A stretch of 64,000 nucleotides of DNA from Thalassotalea nanhaiensis (GTDB lineage Bacteria > Pseudomonadota > Gammaproteobacteria > Enterobacterales > Alteromonadaceae), in NCBI RefSeq assembly GCF_031583575.1, contig NZ_CP134146.1, positions 3,844,001 through 3,908,000 of the forward strand. Direction: 5' to 3'. The translations under genes were made by a program, and so were the position numbers. This document shows positions 8,582-18,325 of the stretch, piece by piece; the stretch's first letter is position 1; each line of letters starts with the position of its first letter. The notes beneath the pieces were generated by a model, which did not search any database, was not told where the DNA came from, and was given only the letters and a program-made list of their open reading frames with translations.

Positions 8582-9658
8582 TTATTGTTCCACTGAAATT
8601 GGGTTAACTGTGTCGCCAGGGCGAACGAAGCCTTGTCCCAGAGTGATAATTTGTTCTTTTTCGCCAAGGCCTCTTAACCAAACACCTGACTCGTCACTTT
8701 TGACAATATTTATCTGTGTAAATACCACTTTATTATCAACGACCGACTTAACCCCGATATTGCCTTTTTCATCCAACGCAAGTAATGCTGGTGATACCTT
8801 AATGGCCGACACCATAGCAAGTGGTAATTCAACTTCAGAACTAATTCCAGCAAAGTAGCGATAATCTTGGTTTTCAATGGCGATTTCGGCTTTAAAGGTA
8901 TTGGTTTTTTCATTAGCGACGCTGGCGATATATCGCAATTTACCTTTTATTTCACGTTCACCAAGTAAAGTAATCTCTGCAAATTGCCCTTCTTTAATCA
9001 TGCTGACTTGATTTTCAGTAACATGAGCTCGAATGACTAATGGATCTAAATCGGCGATCATGGCGATATCATCACCGACACCAACGTAATCACCCACTTC
9101 AACATAGCGTTCGTTTAAGACACCATCAAAAGGAGCTTTTATTGTGGTATTAGCAATATCCGTCTCTATGCGGGCAAGTTCAGCTTTGGCATCGGTAACA
9201 TCTGACAATCTTTGCGCTAACGCTGACTCGCCTTGATAGCCGCCCTGCAGTAATTTTTTTGCACCGTAATAATCTACTCGTCGTTGTCTTAATAACTGTT
9301 GGAAGTGCTCTAATTTGGCGGGTAAATCGTTAAGGGCAATGGTTGCGATCACATCCCCTTTTTTTACAAAGCTGCCTCGCTGGGCAAACACTTTAGTTAT
9401 GGCGCCTTTAACCTCTGCTTGCAAGGTAACCAATCGATCGGGCTCGGTACGACCATATAAGGTTACAGTGTTAGCAATTTGCTCGGCAAAAAGTGTTTCC
9501 ACCTTAACTTTCGGAACAGGAGCTGTTTTTTCAGCAACGACATCGGGGTTTATTTTACTATTAACTAAGCCTGTCGCTAACCAAACGATCAGTAACAAAG
9601 AAATAGCTAAAGCAATTACATACGGACGCTGTGCCAGCCATTGGCTGTTTAAACGCAT
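8582..9658 (-). CDS. RND efflux periplasmic adaptor (membrane fusion protein)
   Basis: A 358-residue HlyD/AcrA-type adaptor linking the inner-membrane pump to an outer-membrane channel. It has an uncleaved N-terminal membrane anchor (about residues 12-33), then a lipoyl/barrel-sandwich half (VTLQAEVKGAITKVFAQRGS), a short alpha-hairpin (about 115-165), the second lipoyl half (TIKAPFDGVLNERYVEVGDYV) and a beta-barrel region. It is the first gene of the operon with the RND pump 6 bases downstream. No lipobox Cys is present, so it is held by the helix rather than a lipid. Confidence 0.9.
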   Translation of the reverse strand: MRLNSQWLAQRPYVIALAISLLLIVWLATGLVNSKINPDVVAEKTAPVPKVKVETLFAEQIANTVTLYGRTEPDRLVTLQAEVKGAITKVFAQRGSFVKKGDVIATIALNDLPAKLEHFQQLLRQRRVDYYGAKKLLQGGYQGESALAQRLSDVTDAKAELARIETDIANTTIKAPFDGVLNERYVEVGDYVGVGDDIAMIADLDPLVIRAHVTENQVSMIKEGQFAEITLLGEREIKGKLRYIASVANEKTNTFKAEIAIENQDYRYFAGISSEVELPLAMVSAIKVSPALLALDEKGNIGVKSVVDNKVVFTQINIVKSDESGVWLRGLGEKEQIITLGQGFVRPGDTVNPISVEQ

Positions 9659-9775
9659 ACCTTCCCCAAAATAAAAAAATCTTTTTATGTTATGAAGTTA
9701 GTATAAAACGAAGTGAGGGATTTTAGCAGCAATTAATTTACATAATTGCTACTTTTTTTGGCTTTTCGAGGAATT

Positions 9776-10117
9776 TTAAATAGAAAAAGAAGAGCCACAG
9801 CCACAAGTGGTTTCTGCATTTGGATTGTCAACTAAGAAACGACTGCCTTCTAAGCCTTCGATGTAATCAACTGTGCCACCAACAAGATATTGTAAGCTCA
9901 TTGGATCGACCACCATAGTTACGCCTTCTTTAACGATAGTCATGTCGCCATCATTTACTTTTTCATCAAAAGTAAAACCGTATTGAAAACCAGAACAGCC
10001 TCCACCGGTAACGTAAACACGAAGTTTTAATTCCGGGTTTTCTTCTTCGCTAATGAGTACTTTTACTTTATTAGCGGCAGCGTCACTGAATTGAATTGGT
10101 AATTGGGTATCTGACAT
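9776..10117 (-). CDS. erpA: Iron-sulfur cluster insertion protein ErpA
   Basis: An A-type Fe-S carrier of 113 residues, nearly collinear with E. coli ErpA. It transfers [4Fe-4S]/[2Fe-2S] clusters to apoproteins such as the isoprenoid enzymes IspG and IspH. The three cluster-binding cysteines are Cys41 (GGGCSGF) and Cys105 and Cys107 (TCGCGSS near the C-terminus). The block [24 protein letters not shown], seen over about residues 71-94, is diagnostic for ErpA over IscA. A 6-bp hairpin (GCAGAT/ATCTGC, 10154-10169) lies upstream, between erpA and the preceding gene. The neighbourhood clcA/hemL matches E. coli. Confidence 0.97.
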   Translation of the reverse strand: MSDTQLPIQFSDAAANKVKVLISEEENPELKLRVYVTGGGCSGFQYGFTFDEKVNDGDMTIVKEGVTMVVDPMSLQYLVGGTVDYIEGLEGSRFLVDNPNAETTCGCGSSFSI

Positions 10118-10224
10118 AGGTTACTTCTTAAAAATTACGGCAATAAATCTTGAGCAGATTAGTATCTGCGGATTATCTTAAACCTGAGCAATTTAATCAA
10201 GTATTATTGCTAATCATGCCGCTA

Positions 10225-10950
10225 TTAACCAGTTTTAACCGTTTTCCAAGGGTAACTTTCGTCTAAACGATGGGACTTTTGCCACTTACCTGCAGGCAAT
10301 ATTGCTGAAACATCAATTTTTTCAGGGACAAAATCTTTTGGCAAGGCAAACTCGGCCTCAATAACCTGAAAGTATTGAAAGCTAAACGCTAGTGAGTTTT
10401 TATCAAGCTCGGTCATTTTAGCAATGTTAATAGTGGCAGGACGATTAACTAAACTGCCGGCAAAAGTAATGTCTACTCGCCCCTTGGCAAAGCGTTTACT
10501 TTTCTGTTGTTGTACTAGCACAACGCGAATTCGATAATGATTGTCACTTGCGCTTGGCGTAACCTCTACTTCATCAATAATAATGCCATTCGCCTGTTTT
10601 TCAGGAGCCATTATTTTTTCATAAAATGCCAGTTCTTTTTTCAACGAAAAGTGATCATCTTCAATGCTTCTAAGCGCTTGTTGCGCTTTTTGGTTTGCCA
10701 GACGTTCAATTTCAAGCTCTACCTGCAAGGTATTAAGTCTACTTTTTGCTTGTTCGTTTTTTTGATACAACTTTTCTAAACGTTCAGATTGCTCTGCGAT
10801 GAGTTGATTTTGATGTTTTTGATAAAAATTACCGGCCTTATACGAAAGTATAATAACCACAAATAACACTAAGCCACTGGTTATTAGTAATTTAAATGCA
10901 CCATATCGCTGGTGTAGGTCTGATATTGTTATTTTTTTTAACCAATTCAT
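10225..10950 (-). CDS. Membrane-anchored coiled-coil protein (DUF6776-like)
   Basis: A protein of about 241 residues with one N-terminal membrane helix (about 19-37), a long charged coiled coil (about 45-105, rich in Glu, Lys, Gln) and a C-terminal beta-rich domain ending in a conserved-looking SYPW motif. It resembles the uncharacterised gammaproteobacterial family called DUF6776; this is from memory of the family and was not searched. Function is unknown. The start is unclear: ATG at 10950 is chosen, but a TTG at 10992 in the same frame adds 14 residues, and neither has a good ribosome-binding site. It is divergent from the CLC gene and upstream of erpA on the same strand. Confidence 0.65.
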   Translation of the reverse strand: MNWLKKITISDLHQRYGAFKLLITSGLVLFVVIILSYKAGNFYQKHQNQLIAEQSERLEKLYQKNEQAKSRLNTLQVELEIERLANQKAQQALRSIEDDHFSLKKELAFYEKIMAPEKQANGIIIDEVEVTPSASDNHYRIRVVLVQQQKSKRFAKGRVDITFAGSLVNRPATINIAKMTELDKNSLAFSFQYFQVIEAEFALPKDFVPEKIDVSAILPAGKWQKSHRLDESYPWKTVKTG

Positions 10951-11036
10951 TTTTAAGGTATTATCTATTTTAAGTATGTTAAACTTGTACAACCAATCTA
11001 TAAAACCAACAAAAATAATAGTAACAAAGGTAACAC

Positions 11037-12722
11037 ATGTCTTTAGTGTCGTTTAGAACCAAATTAGCTAAGCCGGAGCCTTCCTGGCAATTATGCCTGA
11101 TAGGTATAATTGGCGGCACATTAGCGTCACTATGTATTATTTTATTTCGTTTAAGTGTCGAGTCTTTACAATTATTGTATCTGGAAAATATTGATGACTA
11201 CACCACTGTATCAGAATTTTACCGATTTATAACCCCTGTTATCGCCGTACTTTTTATTTTAGCCTTGGCTTGGATATCAAAATTTAAGTATTCCAGAATG
11301 GGCATACCATTTGTGATACATCGCTTGAAAGCCAATTATGGCTTTATTCCGTTTAAAAATACCCTTACTCAATTTTTTGGCGGTATTTTTGCCCTGGCGG
11401 GTGGTTTTTCTGTAGGTCGAGAAGGGCCTGCTGTACATATTGGCGCAGCTTCGAGTAGCTTTTTAGGTAGTAAATTGGCACTACCGCATAATTCCATTAG
11501 AACTCTGTGTGCCTGTGGGGTTGCAGCTGGCATATCGGCAAGTTTCAATACGCCTTTAGCGGCAGTTATTTTCGTTATGGAAGTGATATTGCGTGAATAC
11601 AAATTGCACATATTCATTCCGGTAATTCTAGCGTCTATCATTGGCTCAATGATGACCCATGCGGCGTTTGGCCCTTATCATGAATTTGAGTTTTTTGCCT
11701 ACATCGTTATCGACTTTTGGCATTACCCTTTGTTGATCATTTTTGGCGTAGGTCTAGGTTTTTTAGCCAAGTTATTTAATACCAGTTTAATCGCAACGTT
11801 AAGAGTTTCTTCAAAGTACCATATGGCTAAACGGTTAGTGTTAGCGGCATTAATTATGGGTACTATCGGGTTATTAGTACCGCAAAGTATGGGGGCGAGT
11901 TTAAGCGCTATCGGCTCAATGCTCGACCAAAACTCTCACTTACTGATAATAATATCAATATTAGTCGCTAAATTTATCGCTACAGTGGCTGTACTTGGCT
12001 TAGGTGTACCGGGTGGGATCATTGGACCAACCTTAGCTATTGGAGCAATTGCCGGCGCCTTAATGGCATTTTTTGTTAGCTTTTTATACCCTGAAGTCAG
12101 CTTTGCAGGTGATTATGCGTTAATGGGTATGGCCGGCATGTTAGCAGCAACATTGAATGCACCGCTTGCAGCGTTATTAACCGTAATAGAATTATCTAAT
12201 CAATTACAATTAGCCTTACCCGCGATGGTGGTTATTACTTCGGCTTATTTAACCTCAGCCCAATTTTTAAAGAATCGTTCGATATTCTTACAACAATTAG
12301 AATTTCAAAAGCTGCCCTACCTTGCCTCTCCGGTAGAAAGGGTGTTACAAAAACATGGCGTGTTATCGCAAATGGATACTAATTTCAAAGTTCTTAATGC
12401 GCCTGATAGCAATCAAATAAAGTGGTTACTTGCAGGACAAAATCACGGCGAAAAGTTGATCATTAAACCAGATAACAACGAATCCATTTATAAATTAGTA
12501 CAAATTGACATGAACATTCATCCATTAGATGGTGAAGATCAAGCAATTAAGTCCACCTTTATGCCTGCGATAGACAGCCAAGCAACGTTATCTGAAGCCT
12601 ATTTTGCACTATACAAACAACGCGAAGGCGCGGTGTATATTTATCACAGGTCAAAGGATAAAATTATTGGTGTGTTAGCATTTGAAAAAATTCGGAAAAT
12701 ATTAACTCAAGGTAACGTTTAA
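11037..12722 (+). CDS. CLC-family chloride channel/transporter
   Basis: A 561-residue CLC anion transport protein with a C-terminal cytoplasmic extension (about 430-561) that may be a degenerate CBS pair. The gating-glutamate motif is GREGP (127-131, Glu129). The segment FNTPLAAVIFVMEV aligns with ClcA FNAPLAGILFIIEE and has Val183 where ClcA has the internal proton-transfer Glu203. The first selectivity motif GSGIP is replaced by SRMGIP. Both changes argue against simple ClcA-like 2Cl-/H+ exchange, so a passive channel or another anion is possible. AAAGG lies 7 bases before the ATG. It holds the position of clcA in the E. coli order hemL-clcA-erpA, and the next gene starts 2 bases after its stop. 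Confidence 0.9.
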   Translation: MSLVSFRTKLAKPEPSWQLCLIGIIGGTLASLCIILFRLSVESLQLLYLENIDDYTTVSEFYRFITPVIAVLFILALAWISKFKYSRMGIPFVIHRLKANYGFIPFKNTLTQFFGGIFALAGGFSVGREGPAVHIGAASSSFLGSKLALPHNSIRTLCACGVAAGISASFNTPLAAVIFVMEVILREYKLHIFIPVILASIIGSMMTHAAFGPYHEFEFFAYIVIDFWHYPLLIIFGVGLGFLAKLFNTSLIATLRVSSKYHMAKRLVLAALIMGTIGLLVPQSMGASLSAIGSMLDQNSHLLIIISILVAKFIATVAVLGLGVPGGIIGPTLAIGAIAGALMAFFVSFLYPEVSFAGDYALMGMAGMLAATLNAPLAALLTVIELSNQLQLALPAMVVITSAYLTSAQFLKNRSIFLQQLEFQKLPYLASPVERVLQKHGVLSQMDTNFKVLNAPDSNQIKWLLAGQNHGEKLIIKPDNNESIYKLVQIDMNIHPLDGEDQAIKSTFMPAIDSQATLSEAYFALYKQREGAVYIYHRSKDKIIGVLAFEKIRKILTQGNV

Positions 12723-12723
12723 A

Positions 12724-13161
12724 ATGAGCAGTTTATTATGGATTAAAGCCTTACATGTGGCGTTTATGGTTGCCTGGTTCGCCGGTATTTTTTACTTACC
12801 AAGACTGTTTGTTTATCATGCCGAGTCTAAAAATAAGGACGTGCATGAGCAATTAAAAATCATGGAACGTCGACTACTGTATTTCGTTACACCGTTTGCT
12901 CTATTAACACTAATTTTTGGCTTAATACTTATCTATATGATGGGCAGTAATTGGTTTATCCACAGCACTTGGCTTCACATAAAATTAGTGTTGGTGGCTT
13001 TATTATTTGTGTATCACGGCTATTGCTTTAAATTACTTAACGACTTTAAAACCGACCAAAATACTCGCTCGGGCAAGTTTTTTCGACTATTTAATGAACT
13101 ACCGGTATTTATCTTATTTGCCGTTATCATTTTAGCGATTGTTAAACCGGTCATTTATTAA
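12724..13161 (+). CDS. hemJ: Protoporphyrinogen IX oxidase, HemJ type
   Basis: A 145-residue, four-helix membrane protein of the UPF0093/HemJ family, which oxidises protoporphyrinogen IX to protoporphyrin IX late in haem synthesis. It shows the family's short N-terminus with a conserved His (His11, IKALHVAFMVAWFAGIFYLP), the YLPRLFVYH motif after helix 1 and HIKLVLV in a later helix. It follows the CLC gene by 2 bases, so the two are cotranscribed. hemL, another haem-pathway gene, lies 1.2 kb downstream. CopD-like proteins share the fold, but the length and motifs favour HemJ. Confidence 0.85.
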   Translation: MSSLLWIKALHVAFMVAWFAGIFYLPRLFVYHAESKNKDVHEQLKIMERRLLYFVTPFALLTLIFGLILIYMMGSNWFIHSTWLHIKLVLVALLFVYHGYCFKLLNDFKTDQNTRSGKFFRLFNELPVFILFAVIILAIVKPVIY

Positions 13162-13285
13162 CAAAATAGCGATTCTGTGTTAAAGTTGCGCGCATAATGA
13201 ACTAGGTAATATTTAAGCTGTATCAACTTACGCTTTACCCTAGTAAATAACCAATATATTTAATAATAATATCAGGCAGTTAACC

Positions 13286-14293
13286 ATGATGAATTTTCAA
13301 GGCAGCCATATTTTATCGGTATCACAATTTGATCGTGAATCGGTATCTCGCATTCTTGAAGTTGCGCAAGCAATGATCCCTTATGCCAGCAGACAAAAAC
13401 GTTGTCATGTGCTTGAAGGGGCGATTTTAAATAATCTTTTTTTTGAACCGAGTACTCGTACTCGTATTTCGTTTGGCACAGCCTTTCAATTGCTCGGCGG
13501 CTTTGTTCACGAAACGGTCGGTCAAGAAAGCTCATCATTATCCAAAGGCGAGTCATTATTTGATACTGCACGGGTGATCAGCGGTTATTCTGATGTAATT
13601 GCCATGCGCCACCCTGACATGCATTCGGTAGCTGAATTTTCTACCGGCAGCACTGTACCAGTAATTAACGGTGGCGATGGTGCGAACGAACACCCTACTC
13701 AAGCGCTATTAGACTTATTCACCATTCAGGCTGAAATGAGCCGTTTTGGTAAAGGCATCGATAACTTAAACATTGTGCTAATGGGCGACTTGAAACACGG
13801 ACGCACAGTACATTCATTATCAAGATTATTAAGCTTATATAAAAACTTAACCATTACCTTATTGTCGCCAAAAGAATTACAAATGCCAGCCTACATTGTA
13901 GATGTATTAACTAATGCAGGCCATAAAGTAAATATTACCGAAACGATGGCGGGCAATTTAGAAAGCGATGTGGTTTATCAAACCCGTATCCAGCAAGAAC
14001 GATTTGCAAGTATTGCTGAAGCCGAACAATACCGCGGTCACTTTAGCCTAAATAAAAGTGTTTATGAGCAGTACTGTAAAGATCATACGGTGATAATGCA
14101 CCCGCTACCAAGAGATGCTCGCCCTGAAGCGAACGAACTCGACATAGATTTAAATGACAACAACAATTTAGCAATTTTCCGTCAAGCCCAAAATGGCGTT
14201 TTAGTACGCATGGCATTATTTGCCTTAACCCTTGGAGTTGATGAGAAACTTACCCAATATGAAAAAGAAGTAACTTGGTTTACGAATAAATAA
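13286..14293 (+). CDS. pyrB: Aspartate carbamoyltransferase catalytic chain
   Basis: Condenses carbamoyl phosphate with aspartate in the first committed step of pyrimidine synthesis. At 335 residues it is about 25 longer than E. coli PyrB. The carbamoyl-phosphate loop FFEPSTRTR (52-60), the SLSKGES loop with its catalytic Lys (Lys87), HPTQ (135-138) and HPLPR (271-275) are all present. No regulatory pyrI gene follows; hemL starts 32 bases later. The ATG at 13286 is preceded by CAGGCAG; a Met-Met start makes the exact codon uncertain by one. Confidence 0.96.
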   Translation: MMNFQGSHILSVSQFDRESVSRILEVAQAMIPYASRQKRCHVLEGAILNNLFFEPSTRTRISFGTAFQLLGGFVHETVGQESSSLSKGESLFDTARVISGYSDVIAMRHPDMHSVAEFSTGSTVPVINGGDGANEHPTQALLDLFTIQAEMSRFGKGIDNLNIVLMGDLKHGRTVHSLSRLLSLYKNLTITLLSPKELQMPAYIVDVLTNAGHKVNITETMAGNLESDVVYQTRIQQERFASIAEAEQYRGHFSLNKSVYEQYCKDHTVIMHPLPRDARPEANELDIDLNDNNNLAIFRQAQNGVLVRMALFALTLGVDEKLTQYEKEVTWFTNK

Positions 14294-14325
14294 GCCAACT
14301 ATTTAAAAGATCACAAGGCAACCAA

Positions 14326-15606
14326 ATGTCACATTCACAACAATTATTTGAACAAGCTCAACAAACCATTCCAGGCGGTGTTAACTCACCAGTACGTGCT
14401 TTCACGGGCGTTGGTGGAACTCCGCTATTTATTGAACGAGCTGAAGGCGCATATACCTTTGATGCTGATGGTAAACAGTACATCGATTATGTAGGTTCTT
14501 GGGGACCTATGATCTTAGGTCATAACCACCCGGCCATTCTAGATGCGGTAATTACTACTGCACAAAAAGGTTTAAGTTTTGGTGCACCAACTGAACTTGA
14601 AATTACCATGGCAGAAAAAGTACGTGAATTAGTTCCATCAATGGAAAAACTGCGTATGGTAAGCTCAGGTACAGAAGCAACAATGAGTGCTATTCGTTTA
14701 GCTCGTGGTTACACTGGACGTGACAAAATTTTGAAATTTGAAGGCTGTTACCACGGCCATGCCGACTCTTTATTGGTTAAAGCAGGCTCGGGCGCATTAA
14801 CTTTAGGTGTACCAAACTCACCTGGTATTCCAGCTGATTTAGCTCAGCATACGTTAACGGTTAACTACAACGACATTCAGTCAGTAAAAGACGTGTTCAA
14901 AGAACTTGGCGATCAAATAGCCTGTATTATTGTTGAACCAGTTGCCGGTAACATGAACTGTATTCCACCAATTGCTGGATTCCTAGAAGGCTTACGCAGT
15001 ATTTGTGATGAATACAAATCAGTATTTATTATCGACGAAGTAATGACGGGTTTCCGTGTTGCCCTTGGCGGCGCACAAGCGCACTACAATGTTAAGCCTG
15101 ACTTAACCACACTGGGTAAAGTTATTGGTGGTGGTATGCCAGTTGGTGCATTTGGTGGTAAAGCTGAAATTATGGATTTCATTGCACCTGTTGGCCCGGT
15201 TTACCAAGCGGGTACATTATCGGGCAACCCAATTGCAATGGCCGCAGGTCTTGCAGCACTTAATGAGTTAAGTAGCAAAGATTACCACGCTGATTTAACA
15301 GCAAAAACAAAGCAGATTGCTGAAGGTTTTAAAGCCGCTGCCGATCGTCAAAATGTTCCATTAGCAATAAACTACGTTGGCGCTATGTTTGGTTTCTTCT
15401 TTACCGATCAAGAACAAGTAAACACATTTGCACAAGTGATGAAATGTGATACCGCTAAGTTCAATAAGTTCTTTCATTTAATGCTAGAAGAAGGCGTTTA
15501 CCTTGCACCTTCAGCGTTTGAAGCAGGTTTCTTATCAACAGCACATTCAGATGCCGACATACAAGCAACGCTTGACGCTGCAGAACGTTGTTTCGCAAAG
15601 TTATAA
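14326..15606 (+). CDS. hemL: Glutamate-1-semialdehyde 2,1-aminomutase
   Basis: A PLP enzyme of 426 residues that converts glutamate-1-semialdehyde to 5-aminolevulinate in the C5 route to haem and siroheme. The PLP lysine is Lys265 in [28 protein letters not shown] (113-122), [10 protein letters not shown] and [10 protein letters not shown] are the family's cofactor and active-site blocks. Length is standard. It ends 20 bases before a strong terminator, and the accessory island begins directly after that. The product also feeds the siroheme needed by the nitrite reductase encoded later in the window. Confidence 0.98.
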   Translation: MSHSQQLFEQAQQTIPGGVNSPVRAFTGVGGTPLFIERAEGAYTFDADGKQYIDYVGSWGPMILGHNHPAILDAVITTAQKGLSFGAPTELEITMAEKVRELVPSMEKLRMVSSGTEATMSAIRLARGYTGRDKILKFEGCYHGHADSLLVKAGSGALTLGVPNSPGIPADLAQHTLTVNYNDIQSVKDVFKELGDQIACIIVEPVAGNMNCIPPIAGFLEGLRSICDEYKSVFIIDEVMTGFRVALGGAQAHYNVKPDLTTLGKVIGGGMPVGAFGGKAEIMDFIAPVGPVYQAGTLSGNPIAMAAGLAALNELSSKDYHADLTAKTKQIAEGFKAAADRQNVPLAINYVGAMFGFFFTDQEQVNTFAQVMKCDTAKFNKFFHLMLEEGVYLAPSAFEAGFLSTAHSDADIQATLDAAERCFAKL

Positions 15607-15626
15607 CTTAACGACAATTTAAATCC

Positions 15627-15658
15627 AAAAAGCCCGTGTTTATCACGGGCTTTTTTTT
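15627..15658 (+). terminator. hemL factor-independent terminator
   Basis: A 12-bp stem (AAAAAGCCCGTG / CACGGGCTTTTT) with loop TTTAT, followed by eight T (15651-15658). It is symmetrical enough in A/T tracts to work in both directions. Confidence 0.95.
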
Positions 15659-15991
15659 GACCAAATAAGAGTTAATGCAATATATTCTGCCGCTATTAGA
15701 CCACTAAGACCCTCTCATCTACCAAACAACTTCGGTTGCCTTTTTCCTTCCTTAAAACTACCTCTTTGAATTTTTCAACGAAAACGATATATTGGATTGA
15801 TTAGTTTTTAGACTGAAAATGTCTGCATGTAGTAGTCTAGGTATTATCACTCTAATAAGCTGTTTTATTTATAGTTGTTTTAGTAACTTTGAATAATCTT
15901 TAATTTCACCTAAACCCCTTATTTTACTTGCTTTTTATCCTTTATTACGTTTTAAATAGTACACCACTTTTTTAAACAGCGTGACTACACT
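15659..15991. other. Non-coding left flank of the integrated element
   Basis: No convincing gene is seen in these 333 AT-rich bases. The left attachment site of the neighbouring integrase should lie here or in the hemL terminator, but no tRNA fragment or clear direct repeat with the right side was found. At 15691-15698, CCGCTATT begins a stretch that loosely resembles the dispersed repeat seen at 23423-23447. Confidence 0.5.
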
Positions 15992-17215
15992 GTGTCTACA
16001 CGTAAAATTACTAAGTCTTTTGTAGACAAGCTTGGATTTCCTGAAACGGGACAAGCTTTTCATCGAGATAACACCTTAAAAGGCTTTGCCATCCGTGTAA
16101 CTTCGGGCGGAAGTAAGGCTTTCATTCTTGAAAAACGTATCAATCGAAAAGTACGTAGAATAACGTTAGGTCGATATCCTGAAATCACCGTTGAAATGGC
16201 TCGTAAAGAAGCCCTTAAATATTTAGGTGAAATTGCGACAGGTGTAGATCCAATTGCAAAAAGGCAACAGCAAGAAGCTGAAACTCTTACCTTATGGCAA
16301 GTGTGGCAAGAATATCGAAGAGTTAAATCAAATTTAAAAGATAAAACCTATGTGCAATACGAAATGTACTTTAATGGTGAACTCAAAGATTGGAAAAATA
16401 AACGCATTGTAGATATCACTAAAGATATGATTGTTACTCGACACAATCGTTTGTTATCAACTCATAGCCCTTCATATGCTAATACTGCTATGAGAATATT
16501 AAGCGCTATTTATAAGTTCGCTAAAGGGCAATACGAAGATAACTCAGGTAATAGTTTATTCCCCCACAACCCTATTGATAGGTTAGGTCAATTAAAAGCG
16601 TGGGCAAAAGAGCCAAGACGACAAACTCTTATAAAACCACATCAACTAAAACCTTTATATATCGCATTACAAGATATGAAATTCAATACAGGTGCAGAAT
16701 CAGATCACGTGGCGGCTGACTATATTTTATTTATTTTATTAACAGGACTTAGAAAAAATGAAGCCGCTACATTGACGTGGGATAATGTCGATCTACAAGA
16801 AGGGACAATTCATATTCCCGATACTAAAAATAAAGAGCCTTTAACATTGCCACTTACCGATGTTCTTAGTGCTATTTTAAGTTATCGCTATAGATTTAGA
16901 ATTAATGACTATGTGTTTTCATCAAGAAAGAAGGGATATTTTGCCTACCCTGAACATTCACTAAAATATTTAGTTGAACAATCAAAAATTAAGTTTACCT
17001 TCCACGATCTCCGTAGAACGTTTATAACGGTTGCTGAGTCATTAGATATATCATCTTATGCAATAAAGCGTTTAGTGAACCATAAAAGCGGCTCAGACGT
17101 TACTGAGGGCTATATTATTTCAAATCATGATAGGTTAAGAGCTCCTATGCAACGCATTACGGATTTTTTTAAGGTGCAATGTGAAATAAACAAGGATGAT
17201 ATTAATGGAAACTGA
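15992..17215 (+). CDS. Tyrosine integrase with DUF4102 arm-binding domain
   Basis: A 407-residue site-specific recombinase of the P4/phage-integrase group. An N-terminal arm-type DNA-binding domain (about 1-90, GFAIRVTSGGSKAFIL) is followed by a core-binding SAM-like domain (about 100-185) and the catalytic domain. The catalytic residues are all visible: Arg254 (TGLRKNEA), the Lys279/281 region, His338-x-x-Arg341 (FHDLRRTF), His364 (LVNHKSG) and nucleophile Tyr374 (TEGYI). The start is a GTG at 15992. It integrates and excises the element. The next gene overlaps its 3' end by 11 bases, so the two are translationally coupled. Confidence 0.95.
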   Translation: MSTRKITKSFVDKLGFPETGQAFHRDNTLKGFAIRVTSGGSKAFILEKRINRKVRRITLGRYPEITVEMARKEALKYLGEIATGVDPIAKRQQQEAETLTLWQVWQEYRRVKSNLKDKTYVQYEMYFNGELKDWKNKRIVDITKDMIVTRHNRLLSTHSPSYANTAMRILSAIYKFAKGQYEDNSGNSLFPHNPIDRLGQLKAWAKEPRRQTLIKPHQLKPLYIALQDMKFNTGAESDHVAADYILFILLTGLRKNEAATLTWDNVDLQEGTIHIPDTKNKEPLTLPLTDVLSAILSYRYRFRINDYVFSSRKKGYFAYPEHSLKYLVEQSKIKFTFHDLRRTFITVAESLDISSYAIKRLVNHKSGSDVTEGYIISNHDRLRAPMQRITDFFKVQCEINKDDINGN

Positions 17216-17987
17216 GCTAACTGATTTAGCACAAGCATTAACACAGTCAGAAAAACAAAAACGTATAGAATTGATAAAAGAAGTTATTAACGACTCTAGT
17301 GCACTATTTAATAATTTAAATGACCATATTGATATATCACACTTTCAAAAACTGTTCGCTATCGTTAATAGCACGATATCTGATGATAATTTATTAAGCC
17401 AAAGTATAACGAAATCATTTTGGGTATTAGAACTACTGTTAGCCGCCAATACCAATCAACCTAACTATCATGGCAAACTATTGTTCGAGTACATGGACAT
17501 TTTTGACATAAGTCCAAAAGAGTCATTATCACTTAGTTGGTCAACCATCTTTGCTATTACTGCAATTGATAGATTATGTGAATTATGTGCTTCGTTTGAC
17601 AATGAAGTGAACCTAGAAAAAGCGCTTGCACATCAAGCGAAGCAAAGTGCAGAAAGACTTCATTTAGATGCAATTGATTGTGGGTCAAAAGCAATGGTTT
17701 TCACCAAGCTTATCGATGAGAATTGGGCGAGTTCATATTTAAGTAAATTACAAACAGCTAAAAGAGTAGCTAAAACGGACAAGCTTAAAGGAATCGTACT
17801 AATTCGTTATATTCGAGAGCATACCGATGTAGATGTTACGTCTGCTGCAAATGCTATAGAAAGCCAGTTAGTTTCAGAAAATTGTCCTGAACTTTCTTCA
17901 TTAAGATCAGAAGCTAGAAGAGCAAAAACATTCGCCGAATGGATCAATAAACATAAAGAAGGTGAACTTAAAATCCCTATTTTTTAG
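17205..17987 (+). CDS. Unknown protein coupled to the integrase
   Basis: A 260-residue, apparently all-helical soluble protein with no recognised domain. There is no signal peptide or membrane segment. Acidic and Leu/Ser-rich stretches dominate, and the C-terminus (LRSEARRAKTFAEWINKHKEG) is basic. The ATG at 17205 is preferred because AAGG lies 9 bases upstream; an ATG three codons earlier sits on that site. It overlaps the integrase stop by 11 bases, suggesting a product needed in proportion to integrase, such as an excision helper. That role is only an inference from position. Confidence 0.7.
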   Translation: METELTDLAQALTQSEKQKRIELIKEVINDSSALFNNLNDHIDISHFQKLFAIVNSTISDDNLLSQSITKSFWVLELLLAANTNQPNYHGKLLFEYMDIFDISPKESLSLSWSTIFAITAIDRLCELCASFDNEVNLEKALAHQAKQSAERLHLDAIDCGSKAMVFTKLIDENWASSYLSKLQTAKRVAKTDKLKGIVLIRYIREHTDVDVTSAANAIESQLVSENCPELSSLRSEARRAKTFAEWINKHKEGELKIPIF

Positions 17988-17991
17988 CTGT

Positions 17992-18009
17992 CCGTTATCA
18001 GGATAACGG
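17992..18009. promoter_or_regulatory. Palindrome CCGTTATCAGGATAACGG
   Basis: A perfect 8-bp inverted repeat with a 2-base loop, 4 bases after the stop codon of the preceding gene and about 110 bases before the AlpA-like gene. There is no T tract. It shares the CCGTTA half-site with palindromes inside the replication gene and at 21342-21366, so it is more likely a protein-binding site or operator of the element than a terminator. Confidence 0.55.
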
Positions 18010-18115
18010 GACGCTAGTCCTCTAATTCTCTTTTAATTCATTCAAATTTCCTCCAACATAATAAGCGACTTTATGGTCATTAACTTTTAAATTTAACCGC
18101 CGCTGTGAAGCGTAA

Positions 18116-18325
18116 GTGAATAACATGATAAACAAACTATTAAATACAAAAGAAACCGCTGAAATTTTAAATGTCAGTGAAGCGTTTTTAGAACGTGACC
18201 GTTGGGCTGGTGCTCGAATTCCATTTATCAAAGTGGGCGCACGAGCTATCCGTTATCGTTCGCAAGATATAGAAAAATACCTCGAAGACAATTTATGTTA
18301 CTCCACCAGTGAAGGGGTTGCATAA
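18116..18325 (+). CDS. AlpA-like helix-turn-helix regulator/excisionase
   Basis: A 66-69-residue DNA-binding protein of the AlpA/MerR-like HTH_17 group, typical of P4-type satellites and integrative elements, where it promotes integrase expression or excision. The helix-turn-helix is LLNTKETAEILNVSEAFLER, followed by the winged segment IPFIKVGARAIRYRSQDIEKYLED. A GTG at 18116 and an ATG at 18125 are both possible starts. The stop codon overlaps the next ATG by one base (TAATG), so the genes are coupled. Confidence 0.85.
   Translation: MNNMINKLLNTKETAEILNVSEAFLERDRWAGARIPFIKVGARAIRYRSQDIEKYLEDNLCYSTSEGVA

Noticed and set aside
10154-10169. Hairpin GCAGAT/ATCTGC before erpA as an IscR-type operator
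   Set aside because: It does not fit type 1 or type 2 IscR consensus; only a short hairpin can be claimed.
13272-13571. Minus-strand frame overlapping the pyrB start
   Set aside because: pyrB is unambiguous here with its conserved motifs; the opposite frame shows no family resemblance.
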